NCBI RefSeq assembly: GCF_015832195.1
Contig: NC_052019.1
Span: 62,001-126,000 of the forward strand
Origin: Motacilla alba alba
Taxonomy: Eukaryota > Chordata > Aves > Passeriformes > Motacillidae
Direction: 5' to 3'
DNA length: 64,000 nucleotides
Position numbers and translations under genes: made by a program. Under the pieces are notes generated by a model, which was not told the DNA's origin, did no database searches, and saw only the letters and a list, made by a program, of their open reading frames with translations. Numbering within the stretch: position 1 is the first letter of the stretch; every line of letters begins with the position of its first letter. Positions 12,201 to 63,950 of the stretch are shown piece after piece.

Positions 12201-13297
12201 TCTCCCCATCCTCTTCCTCCCTTCTCCTGCCCCCCATCTTCTTCCCTCTCCAACCCTCCCATCCTCTCCCTCCCATCCTCTTCCTCCTTCTCCAGCTCTC
12301 CCATCCTTGCCTTCCCTTCCTCTCCTTTCTACCTCCACCGTCCTTTTCCTCCGCTCTCCAACCCTCCCATCCTCTTCCTCCCCATTCCAACTCCTGCGCA
12401 CTCTTCCCTCTCCTCCCTCCCATCCCCTTCCTCCCTTCTCCATCTCTCCCATCCCCTTCCTCCCTTCTCCATCTCTCCCATCCCCTTCCTCCCTTCTCCA
12501 TCTCTCCCATCCCCTTCCTCCCTTCTCCATCTCTCCCATCCCCTTCCTCCCCTCTCCATCTCTCCCATCCCCTTCCTCCCCTCTCCATCTCTCCCATTCC
12601 CTTCCTCCCTTCTCCATCTCTCCCATCCCCTTCCTCCCCTCTCCGTCTCTCCCATCCCCTTCCTCCCTTCTCCAACCCTCCCATCCTCTTCCTCCCTATT
12701 CCATCTCCTGCACACTCTCCCCTCTCCATCTCTCCCATCCCCTTCCTCCCCTCTCCATCTCTCCCATTCCCTTCCTCCCCTCTCCATCTCTCCCATTCCC
12801 TTCCTCCCCTCTCCATCTCTCCCATCCCCTTCCTCCCTTCTCCAACCCTCCCATCCTCTTCCTCCCTATTCCATCTCCTGCACACTCTCCCCTCTCCATC
12901 TCTCCCATCCCCTTCCTCCCTTCTCCGTCTCTCCCATTCTCTTCCCATTCCTGCTCTTCCACCATTTTCCTCCCTTCTCCAACCCTCCCATCCTCTTCCT
13001 CCCCTCTCCATCCCTCCCATCCTCTTCCTCCCCTCTCCATCTCTCCCATACCCTTCCCATTCCTGCTCTTCCACCATTTTTCTCCCTTCTCCATCTCTCC
13101 CGTCCTCTTCCTCCCCTCTCCAGCCCCTCCATCCTCCTCTTCCTCACCTCTCCCTGCTCTTCCTCCCCTCTCCCTGCTCTTCCTCCCTCCCAGCCCTTCG
13201 TGGAGGTGGCGGTCAAGCACCACAACCGCTACGAGGCCAAGAAGTACGCGCCCCGCGTGCCGCCCGAGCAGCGCGTCAAGGCCTTCGTCCTCGTGGG
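104..13297 (+). CDS. VPS16: VPS16, core subunit of the HOPS/CORVET tethering complexes (16 internal exons; both ends missing)
   Basis: Exons: 104-159, 323-412, 1318-1412, 2447-2523, 2611-2742, 2822-2949, 3028-3063, 4515-4623, 4698-4832, 4908-5016, 6944-7041, 8050-8154, 10760-10837, 11499-11668, 11739-11835, 13194-13297. Together they give 1619 nt open in one frame, and every junction phase agrees. The protein aligns without large gaps to human VPS16 (839 aa) from about residue 259 in the N-terminal beta-propeller to about residue 787 in the C-terminal alpha-solenoid. Landmarks are [65 protein letters not shown] and [13 protein letters not shown]. Known role: VPS16 binds the SM protein VPS33A through its C-terminal solenoid (exons 14-16 cover that region) and acts in endosome-lysosome and autophagosome fusion in the cytoplasm. 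Two introns are U12-type. Introns 7, 11 and 12 contain duplicated exon pieces. The terminal exon is probably in the gap at 13798-14797. Confidence 0.96.
413..1317 (+). other. VPS16: U12-type intron of VPS16 (between exons 2 and 3 of this window)
   Basis: The donor reads GTATCCTTTG, a full match to the minor-spliceosome 5' consensus (R)TATCCTTT. The 3' end carries cccttagcacgatcccag, a weaker branch-point-like element about 12-14 nt before the AG, as expected for U12 introns without a long polypyrimidine tract. The codon is split ATC CG|C. The intron is filled by a minisatellite (see 500-1240). Confidence 0.85.
500..1240. repeat. Minisatellite, about 30-bp unit, in VPS16 U12 intron
   Basis: About 24 imperfect copies of a unit like catcccatgggatgctccca ggtccttct. 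Variants carry tg/cg and a/g changes plus single-copy indels. The unit contains the palindrome cccatggg. Six-frame open frames here (for example 484-1332) are by-products of a near-multiple-of-three period. Confidence 0.9.
1425..2320 (+). mobile_element. Three CR1 LINE 3' fragments in tandem (about 1425-1606, 1607-1954, 1955-2317)
   Basis: Each ends in the CR1-type tail (ggtcccttccca cccaaacc followed by attccaggattctgg). The second and third are near-identical over about 340 bp, from gggagagctgggaatg to the tail. They look like a tandem duplication of an inserted CR1 end rather than independent insertions. They fill the VPS16 intron 1413-2446. No CR1 reading frame survives. Confidence 0.8.
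2950..3027 (+). other. VPS16: Short U12-type intron of VPS16 (78 bp)
   Basis: The donor is GTATCCTACT. The 3' end reads tgccttgactgtccctacag. TGCCTTGAC matches the U12 branch-point consensus TTCCTTRAC at all but one base, and its branch A lies 12 nt before the end of the intron, inside the tight U12 window. The split codon is ACC CA|A TAC (Gln-Tyr), matching human VPS16 SQYKQLT. Confidence 0.92.
3100..3775. repeat. Minisatellite/cryptically simple repeat, CATCCCAAATCCCC type
   Basis: A pyrimidine-rich array in the VPS16 intron 3064-4514. Units are about 10-20 bp, such as ccccatcccaaatccc and ccatcccaccttcc. No exon is visible. Confidence 0.85.
3776..4350. repeat. Minisatellite, CCCTCCATGTCCCCTG type
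   Basis: Tandem variants of ctgacccctccatgtcccc and ctggtgtcccctgtcccc. The stretch starting about 3885 recurs at about 4412-4465 next to the duplicated exon-8 piece, so part of this array was copied during that rearrangement. Confidence 0.85.
4356..4412 (+). repeat. Truncated tandem copy of VPS16 exon 8 (pseudo-exon)
   Basis: Bases 4356-4412 repeat the first 57 bases of exon 8 (4515-4571) perfectly, including the intact acceptor ccccag and about 25 bp of upstream intron. The copies are 159 bp apart. After ctgcgcct the first copy runs into array sequence, so it has no matching donor. The downstream copy is complete (109 nt, ends AAG|gtgagg) and is taken as the real exon. Confidence 0.9.
5030..5745. 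repeat. G/T-rich minisatellite, about 33-bp unit
   Basis: About 21 copies of a unit like ttttggggtctgggagagcc followed by ttttgggaccg, in the VPS16 intron 5017-6943. Runs of four G recur every 30-odd bases on the coding strand, so the transcript could form G-quadruplexes. Confidence 0.9.
5775..6935. repeat. CCCTGT simple repeat array (about 1.16 kb)
   Basis: Variants of ccctgt, ccccatcccc and ccccaatccctgt continue up to the acceptor of VPS16 exon 11 (6944), so the array itself supplies that exon's polypyrimidine tract. The long frames on both strands here are Pro/Ser/Val or Gly/Thr/Asp repeats and are not genes. Confidence 0.93.
7042..7435 (+). repeat. Intronic array repeating the end of VPS16 exon 11 with its donor
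   Basis: The last 12-15 bases of exon 11 plus donor (cctgtaccgccag|gtcagcacccc) recur in the intron. The GT donors stand at 7042 (genuine), 7104, 7176, 7258 and 7342, separated by variants of aaaaaccccctgagtgaccc. All five donors have the same local sequence, so selection of the first one is not explained by donor strength alone. Confidence 0.93.
7465..8035. repeat. Minisatellite, CCCCTTGACCCCAAAGGTGTC unit (about 21-24 bp)
   Basis: About 25 imperfect copies run up to a few bases before the acceptor of VPS16 exon 12 (8050). Confidence 0.9.
8155..9995 (+). repeat. 1.8-kb array carrying nine extra copies of the end of VPS16 exon 12
   Basis: The unit is about 155-215 bp. It contains the last 42 nt of exon 12 (encoding [14 protein letters not shown]) with donor gtcagy, then a G-rich spacer of gggatttggg and gggggaatgg motifs. 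The 42-nt pieces are at 8293-8334, 8449-8490, 8658-8699, 8918-8959, 9104-9145, 9306-9347, 9506-9547, a decayed copy at about 9717-9760 and one with a 1-base loss at 9890-9930; the genuine one is 8113-8154. In copies 8293, 8449, 8918, 9104 and 9506 the 42-mer is preceded by cag (accag|gagctg), so each is a phase-0 cassette with acceptor AG and donor GT. No polypyrimidine tract precedes them, so real use is doubtful. Confidence 0.93.
10200..10750. repeat. Minisatellite, CCATGTCTGTGCCATGTCCCC type
   Basis: About 10-21-bp units (gtgccatgtcc, ccatgtctgt) extend to within 10 bases of the acceptor of VPS16 exon 13 (10760). Bases 10050-10190 hold a separate three-copy repeat of tgccacctgtgccaggtttg. 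Confidence 0.88.
10850..11480. repeat. Minisatellite, GGGACAGGGACCCCAAGGCTG type
   Basis: Degenerate units of about 20-30 bp fill the VPS16 intron 10838-11498. Confidence 0.85.
11845..13190. repeat. Polypyrimidine minisatellite (about 1.35 kb), CCTTCCTCCCTTCTCCATCTCTCCCAT unit
   Basis: The + strand is nearly pure C/T for 1.3 kb, with units of about 27 bp and larger higher-order copies (for example 12690-12760 and 12870-12935). It ends at the acceptor of VPS16 exon 16 (13194). Such homopurine/homopyrimidine tracts can form triplex DNA. Open frames of over 540 codons here are repeat artefacts. Confidence 0.93.
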
Positions 13298-13299
13298 GT

Positions 13300-13797
13300 G
13301 CGTCGGGGACATCCGGGGACCCTCCGGGGACACTCAGGGGACCCTCAGGGGGACATCTGGGGGACCCTTCTGGGAACATCCCGAGGACACCCAGGGGAAC
13401 GTCTAGGGGGCCCTCTGGGGGGACATGCTGAGGATGCTCGAGGGACATTCAGGGGACATTCAGGGGGACATCCAGGGGACCCTTGGGAAGGACATCCTGG
13501 GCACCCTCGGGGGACATCCAGGGGACCCTTGGAAGGGACATCCAGGGGACCTTCAGGGGGACTTCCAGGGGACCCTTGGGAAGGACACCCTGAGCACCCT
13601 CGGGGGACATCCAGGGGACCCTCGGAAGGGATATCCCAAGGACACTTGGGGAGACATCCAGGGGACACTCAGGAGGGGACATCCAGGGGACCGTCAGGGG
13701 ACATCCAGGGGACCCTCAGGTGGACATCCCAGGGATACTTGGTGGGGGGACGTCCAGGGGACCCTCAGGGGAACATCCAGGGGACCCTCGGGGGAAC
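13300..13797. repeat. Minisatellite, GGGGACATCCAGGGGACCCT unit, running into the assembly gap
   Basis: Units of about 20-24 bp follow VPS16 exon 16 directly and are cut by the run of Ns, which suggests that this array helped cause the assembly break. Confidence 0.9.
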
Positions 13798-14797
13798 NNN
13801 NNNNNNNNNNNNNNNNNNNNNNNNNNNNNNNNNNNNNNNNNNNNNNNNNNNNNNNNNNNNNNNNNNNNNNNNNNNNNNNNNNNNNNNNNNNNNNNNNNNN
13901 NNNNNNNNNNNNNNNNNNNNNNNNNNNNNNNNNNNNNNNNNNNNNNNNNNNNNNNNNNNNNNNNNNNNNNNNNNNNNNNNNNNNNNNNNNNNNNNNNNNN
14001 NNNNNNNNNNNNNNNNNNNNNNNNNNNNNNNNNNNNNNNNNNNNNNNNNNNNNNNNNNNNNNNNNNNNNNNNNNNNNNNNNNNNNNNNNNNNNNNNNNNN
14101 NNNNNNNNNNNNNNNNNNNNNNNNNNNNNNNNNNNNNNNNNNNNNNNNNNNNNNNNNNNNNNNNNNNNNNNNNNNNNNNNNNNNNNNNNNNNNNNNNNNN
14201 NNNNNNNNNNNNNNNNNNNNNNNNNNNNNNNNNNNNNNNNNNNNNNNNNNNNNNNNNNNNNNNNNNNNNNNNNNNNNNNNNNNNNNNNNNNNNNNNNNNN
14301 NNNNNNNNNNNNNNNNNNNNNNNNNNNNNNNNNNNNNNNNNNNNNNNNNNNNNNNNNNNNNNNNNNNNNNNNNNNNNNNNNNNNNNNNNNNNNNNNNNNN
14401 NNNNNNNNNNNNNNNNNNNNNNNNNNNNNNNNNNNNNNNNNNNNNNNNNNNNNNNNNNNNNNNNNNNNNNNNNNNNNNNNNNNNNNNNNNNNNNNNNNNN
14501 NNNNNNNNNNNNNNNNNNNNNNNNNNNNNNNNNNNNNNNNNNNNNNNNNNNNNNNNNNNNNNNNNNNNNNNNNNNNNNNNNNNNNNNNNNNNNNNNNNNN
14601 NNNNNNNNNNNNNNNNNNNNNNNNNNNNNNNNNNNNNNNNNNNNNNNNNNNNNNNNNNNNNNNNNNNNNNNNNNNNNNNNNNNNNNNNNNNNNNNNNNNN
14701 NNNNNNNNNNNNNNNNNNNNNNNNNNNNNNNNNNNNNNNNNNNNNNNNNNNNNNNNNNNNNNNNNNNNNNNNNNNNNNNNNNNNNNNNNNNNNNNNN
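13798..14797. other. Assembly gap, exactly 1000 N
   Basis: The round length suggests a placeholder rather than a measured gap. By homology it should hold the last VPS16 exon(s) (about 52 residues), the NOP56 exons for the Lys/Glu-rich tail (about 165 residues), both 3' ends and probably SNORD57. Confidence 0.97.
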
Positions 14798-15200
14798 CCT
14801 TCATCACAGATCTCACCATCACCTTCATCACCAGAGATCTCACCCTCACCTTCATCCCCAGCACCTCAGCATCACTTTCATCCCCAGCACCTCAGCACCA
14901 CCTTCATCACCAGATCTCACCCTCATCTTCATATCCCAGCACCTCAGCATCACCTTCATCACAGATCTCACCCTCACCTTCATCCCCCAGCACCTCACCA
15001 TCATCTTCATCAACTCCACCATGTTTTTTCACCATCCCAGCACCTCCCATTCACAATCTCCATCCTCTGGCACCTCACTACTGCCATCTTCATCTCCCCC
15101 AAGACCTCACCTCCTCCTCCTCCTCCTCCATCTCTCCCACTGCCTCCACTTATCACCCTCACCACTCTTCATCCCTCAGCGTCCCCTCCTCCTCTTCCTC
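14798..15200. repeat. Minisatellite, CACCTTCATCACCAGATCTCAC type
   Basis: Imperfect units of about 30-40 bp (cttcatccccagcacctcagcat, cagatctcaccctcac) form the NOP56 intron next to the gap. No NOP56 exon is recognisable. Confidence 0.85.
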
Positions 15201-15205
15201 CTCAC

Positions 15206-18093
15206 CTCCACCACGGCCTCCTTCATCACCTCCAGGTTCTTGCGGGGCGGCTCCCCGGTCTCGTAGAAGGCCAGGCGCTCCTCCACCTGCTCCCGCAGCT
15301 TGTCCCCAAAGACACTGGTGGGGACCTCTGCGGGGAGGGGACGGGGGCGCTCAGCACTGACCCCGCACCCCCAAACCCCCCCGAGTCCCCCCGAGCTCTG
15401 CTCAGCCCACAGGAGTCACCATTCACCGCGGTGAGATGCTGTTGACGAAAAATGTTCCCATCACGGCAGAGCGGCCCCGAATCCCCCCGAGCGCCCTCCC
15501 CGTGCCCACCTGGGCACCGAGTGCCAGTGCCCACCCCGCCTGTGCCCCCAGAACCCCCGAGAGCCCCCGGCGCACCTGAGAAGCAGTCGATGCGCGAGGC
15601 GATGGTGCACTTGTTGGCCAGGTAGCGCGAGATCCGCCCCTTGTTCTTGGCGGCCGCGCGCCCGATGAAGGTGGAGTGGAAGATGAGGCCGTACTTGGGG
15701 GTGTTCCCCCGCGTCTTCAGCGCCCTGCGAGTGCCCGGGGTGGGGTCAGGACCCCCGAATGTCACCCCCACCCGCCGACAGCCCCTCCCCAGCCCGCCGT
15801 GCTCCGGGGGTCGCTCGGAGCGGGGCCGGCCGCTCGCCCCGGCCAGGCGCAGCCGCGGCCCCGTGGCCGCCATGGCGGTACCTGAACAGGGCCTTCTCGG
15901 CGCCCAGGATCTGCACCGTCGACGCCGGGTACTTGGCCAGGTTGGTCAGGCTGCCAGCGTGAGAGATGAGGCGGGCACCCACCTGGGGGACGGCACGGGG
16001 GGGTTACGGGTGGCTCTGAAGCCCCCAAGGGCACCGAGAGTCCCCGCAGGCCGGGGATCAGCGGTGGAAGCGTCAGCAGCGCGACTCAGTGGATTGACAG
16101 ATTCACTCAACATCATCTCCGCGGCCGGGGAGGTGACAGGGGGTCTCTGGGGACACTCACCACCTCCCCGATGAGGGCCGACAGGCTGGGCGCCACCTGG
16201 CTCATCTTGGAGCGCAGGTACTCCTGCAGCCCCTTGCGGTAGTCGGACAGCGAGATGACGCGGCGGGAGAAGCTCTCGATGTTGATGAGGTCCAGGGGGG
16301 AGATGTCCATCCCTGGGGGGGGCACGGGGTGAGCGGCAGCACCGGGCACGGGGCCGGGCCCCCCTTGAGCCCCTGGGAGCCCCCCTCACCCATGGAGGAG
16401 CGCGAGGCCTCCAGGATGGCCTGGGCCTTGGCGCTGTCCATGACGATCTCCTCCAGCCCCTCGAGGCTCTCCTCGCTCAGCTCGCGGCGGTTCCCGATGA
16501 ATTTGGCCACCCGGCAGTACATGGCGTTCTCGGGGACGATCTTGATCAGCTCGGGGAAGTGGTACCCGTACCACTCGCTGCGGGGACAGGACATGGTCAC
16601 TGGTGCCACCCGGGCCCCGCCCCAGCTCTGTGCGTCCCCGGGCCACCCCACCACGTCCCCGCATGTCCCCCCCGGTCCAGGCCGTGGCCCTGTGGCCCGG
16701 CCAGCGGCCCCTGGGGTGCTGCTGTCCCTCCCCGGTCTGTACAGGCGGCCGGAGCGGCGGCGGCCGCCTGCGGTAAGCGTGGGGAGGGAGGGGGACCCCC
16801 AAACCCTTGAAACCCCCCAAAACCCGTCGCCACCGACCGGACGCGCATGGAGAAGGTGTTGATGTCCTTGTCCAGCTGGTCCAGCAGGCTGATGGACTGA
16901 ATGATCATGTTGTCCACGCGGTGCACGTTGAACTTCACCTTGGCCCGGGAGTAGCTGTGGCCGAGCCCCAGCTGGGCCTTGGCCGCCGACTGCGCCGTGA
17001 GGCCGCGGACCAGCGCCGCGAAGTGCAGCCGGATCCCTGCGGGACAGCGCGTCACCGGGGGGACACCGGGGACACCGCACGGACGCTGAGCCGCCGCGGC
17101 GCGCACCCCAGGGACACCTCACGGCAACGGCACCGGGTGCCCCCGCTCCTCCCGGGTGAATGCCGGCACCCCCCCGCGATGTCCCCTCTGTCCCCGCTCA
17201 CCTCGCATGAGCTCGGCCACGACGCCCCCGGTCTGGCACTGCACCCCCAGCTCCTCCAGCACGGCCGCGCCCATCTTGGCATCGCCCACGCCCAGCAGCA
17301 CCTTCTTCCTCTTGGGGGGCAGCGCCGTGTCCAGCAGCAGCCGCAGGTCCTCGTGCAGGACTCCTGCGGGACACGGAGGGCTCAGGGCGGCCCGGGGGTC
17401 CCCGCGGGAGGGGGCTCCCGGTGTCGCCGGCGCCGCGCTCACCCTCGGACACGGCGTTCATGTTCTCCAGCGCGCTCTGCGCCGAGCGGAACGGCGAGAA
17501 GGCCACGAGCTTCACCACGTTGTGGAACTTGCCCAGCGTGAGGACGCTCTCCTCCACCTGCGGGGCGACCGCGGCGGAGCCGGGGGCTCCGGTCACAGCC
17601 GGGCCCCGGCACTGCGACCCCCCGCCGCCCCCCGGCCTTCCCCGCCGCTCCCCGCCCGGGTCCTTCCCCCTCTGCCCGTCCCCGCCGTGTCCCCTCCTGC
17701 CCGCACCTCCCCGGTCCCCGGTCCCCGCCCCGCTCCGCTGCCGTTCCCCCCGTCCGCGCTCCCGCCGGCGCCGGTGCCGTACCTGCGGCAGCAGCAGGCC
17801 GATCTCCTCCACCTCGCGCACGGCGAACAGCGCGTAGCCGGCCGCATGTTCGAACAGCACGTGCAGCAGCACCTGCGGCACCGAGGGCTCCGCTCACCGG
17901 GGGCGGCACCGGGGCCGCGCTCCCGCCCATCCCCGCGCCCGCCGCCCCACCGCAGCGCCCCGCCCGGCTCGATGCGGCTCCCCCGGCCTCCCTCCGGTCC
18001 CGGCCCGTTCCGATGCGGTCGGAGGGGGCTCCTGGGTCCCTCCCCACGCCCGATGGCGGCGGATGCGGCGCGGGCCCGGCCCGCACTCACCAT
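15206..18093 (-). CDS. NOP56: NOP56, box C/D snoRNP core protein (exons 1-10; C-terminal tail in the gap)
   Basis: Exons in transcription order: 18093-18091 (only the ATG), 17872-17783, 17557-17443, 17363-17202, 17036-16838, 16577-16390, 16312-16161, 15982-15882, 15724-15576, 15327-15206. They give 1281 nt and 427 codons with consistent phases. Landmarks are [72 protein letters not shown], the NOP-domain signature [20 protein letters not shown] and [20 protein letters not shown]. Known role: with fibrillarin, NOP58 and SNU13 it forms the nucleolar C/D snoRNP that directs 2'-O-methylation of rRNA. NOP58 was excluded because the N-terminus and the NOP core match NOP56. The ATG-only first exon is consistent with human NOP56 as I remember it. 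Introns 7 and 9 host snoRNAs. Confidence 0.97.
15395..15472 (-). ncRNA. SNORD56: SNORD56, box C/D snoRNA in NOP56 intron 9
   Basis: The terminal stem GCTCTGC/GCAGAGC (15472-15466 with 15401-15395) is perfect. Box C is GTGATGG (15464-15458) and box D is CTGA (15405-15402). The internal segment ATTTTTCGTCAACAGCA matches the vertebrate U56 sequence I remember. Its ATTTTTCGTCA pairs with TGACGAAAAAT of 18S rRNA, the region of the known SNORD56 target (18S Cm517). Human SNORD56 also lies in a NOP56 intron. Confidence 0.92.
16049..16126 (-). ncRNA. SNORD110: SNORD110, box C/D snoRNA in NOP56 intron 7
   Basis: Box C is ATGATGT (16116-16110), with an internal CTGA (16089-16086) and a terminal CTGA (16061-16058). 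The ends pair as GGCCGCGGA with TCCCCGGCC (8 of 9). Just before the internal CTGA, AATCTGTCAATCC is exactly complementary to GGATTGACAGATT of 18S rRNA. The +5 rule points to the first U of GGAUUGAC, the site attributed to SNORD110 in human (18S Um1288). SNORD110 is NOP56-hosted in mammals. Confidence 0.88.
17873..18090 (-). other. NOP56: NOP56 intron 1 (218 bp)
   Basis: A GC-rich intron directly after the ATG-only first exon. It is positionally equivalent to the human intron whose GGCCTG expansion causes SCA36. No GGCCTG run is present here; ggccggg occurs only in scattered single copies. Confidence 0.85.
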
Positions 18094-18480
18094 CGTCCTC
18101 CCGCCGCCGCCGCCGTCCGGAACTGACGCGCTGTCCCCGCCGGAACCCCGCCTCCTTCCTCCTCCACCAATCAGCGCCCACTGCGCCGCGCCCGCAGCCA
18201 ATCACCGCGGGCCGCCCTCGATGGGCCCGCCCGCAGCCAATCAGGCAGAGGAGGTGCTTACCCCGCCCCTTTCGGCGACACCTACCAATCAGAGACTGGA
18301 GGGGGCGCGCCTCCCCGCCTCTTCCTGCGCGCCGACCAATGGGAGCCGCGCGCGCCCCAGCCCCGCCCCGCCCCTTCCCGCGCCGCTCGGGGCGCGCGCG
18401 GCCGCACGTGGCGGGAGCCGCCCCCCCCCCCCCCCCCCGCTGTCCCCGCGGTGCCACCCCGGGACCCCCGATGGCCCCGC
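18094..18480 (-). promoter_or_regulatory. NOP56 5' UTR and CpG-island promoter with five CCAAT boxes and an E-box
   Basis: CCAAT pentamers on the + strand at 18167-18171, 18198-18202, 18237-18241, 18285-18289 and 18336-18340 are spaced 31-51 bp apart; three continue as CCAATCAG/CCAATCAC, the NF-Y core. GC boxes (ccccgcccc) occur at about 18261 and 18361. A palindromic CACGTG lies at 18405-18410, a canonical MYC/USF site; NOP56 is a known MYC-responsive ribosome-biogenesis gene. There is no TATA box. Transcription probably starts around 18105-18140. An 18-base C run lies at 18421-18438. Confidence 0.8.
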
Positions 18481-18789
18481 GTCCCCTCCCGCGGCGCCCA
18501 GGCCTCTCCCGGCACCCTCCTGCCACCCTCCGCGCCCTCCAAGTGTCCCCCATGTCCCATCCGGGACCTCCCAATGTCTCCCGGTGGCACCCCAGGGTCC
18601 CCAAACGTCCCCGTGGTTCCACCCGGGCGCTCTCTGTGACCCCCGGGGTCCTCTCAGTCCCCTCCCGTGACTCCCAGTGCCCCTCTCGGATCCCTCCCGT
18701 GACCCCCCGGTGCCCTCCCGCTCCCTTTTATGCTCCCCCGTGTCCCCTCGGTGTCCCCGCGGTGTCCGGTGCCCGGTTCCAGGCGCAGC

Positions 18790-19000
18790 AAGCGCGTCCA
18801 GGGAAGTTTTATTGGATGCCAGGAGCGCGGGGGGTCCCGGGGGGTCCGGGGGGGTCCCGGGGGGTCTGTAGTGTCCGAGAGCAGCGCGGGGGGCCCGGAT
18901 CCCCCCGGGGGAAGCGGCTCGGGCTCCACCCGCGAGTGGGGCCGGCGTGGGGGGAACGGGGTGTCCCGGGGAGGGGACAGCGGGGTCCCTCGGGGGCGGC
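18790..19000 (-). terminator. DCTN1: DCTN1 3' UTR with poly-A signal
   Basis: The complement of 18808-18813 reads AATAAA, about 190 bases after the DCTN1 stop codon (19003-19001). Cleavage is expected near 18785-18798. This leaves roughly 0.65 kb to the NOP56 start region. Confidence 0.85.
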
Positions 19001-63350
<44,350 letters not shown>

Positions 63351-63474
63351 CTGGCAACAGGGGAGAGGGTGTGTCAGAAAGGTGGGATGGACACGAGGGT
63401 GGGTATGGGGATGGGTCGTCGTCCTCCGGCCCCGCTCGCCTCTTTTCTTTCGGGTAATTCCTTCTGATCCCCAA

Positions 63475-63950
63475 GAGGAGCCACAAACCATGGCACAGCC
63501 TGTTTCCATCCTCACAGGGAGGAATCCCTTCCCAAAATCCCACCCATCCCTGCCCTCTGGCAGTGGGAAACCATTCCCCCTTGTCCTCACACCCTCTTCC
63601 TGTGCATCCTGGGAGATCACAGAATCACAGAATTCCCAGGTTGGAAGAGACCTTTAAGATCATCGAGTCCAACCCATGTTCCAAGACTCAAATAGATCAT
63701 GGCACCCAGTGCCACATCCAGGCTTTTTCAAACACATCCAGGGATGGTGACTCCACCACCTCCCTGGGCAGATGATTCCAGTGTTTGCCCACTCTTCCTG
63801 TGAAAAGCTTCCTCCTCAATTCCAGCCTGGATCTCCCTTGGCGCAGCCTGAGACTGCGTCCTCTTGTTCTGTCAAGATCCTGGCCCCCCGATCCCTTTAC
63901 CCTGTCTTTGCACCATGGAATGATTCCTTCCCCTTTGCCCACGTCCTGCC
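63475..63950 (-). mobile_element. CR1 LINE fragments (reverse), including a long one at 63615-63950
   Basis: agatcacagaatcacagaat tcccaggttggaagagacct ttaagatcatcgagtccaac is a CR1 3' end with its (ATTCTGTG)n tail. It extends to ccccgatccctttaccctgt. It lies in the DCTN1 intron upstream of the CAP-Gly exon. Confidence 0.85.

Noticed and set aside
11745..13431. Overlapping open frames of 550 codons (Pro/Ser/Leu) on + and 383 codons (Gly/Glu/Arg) on -
   Set aside because: Produced by the polypyrimidine minisatellite. The only real coding pieces are VPS16 exons 11739-11835 and 13194-13297.
13298..15445. Open frames of up to 715 codons across the gap
   Set aside because: They read through 1000 Ns translated as X.
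15328..18090. SNORD57 and SNORD86 in the visible NOP56 introns
   Set aside because: No box C/D pair with the expected 18S complementarity was seen. SNORD57 is probably in the gap; I could not recall SNORD86 well enough to judge.
15206..18093. NOP58 as the identity of the NOP-domain gene
   Set aside because: The N-terminus, the exon-1 ATG split and the hosted SNORD56/SNORD110 fit NOP56.
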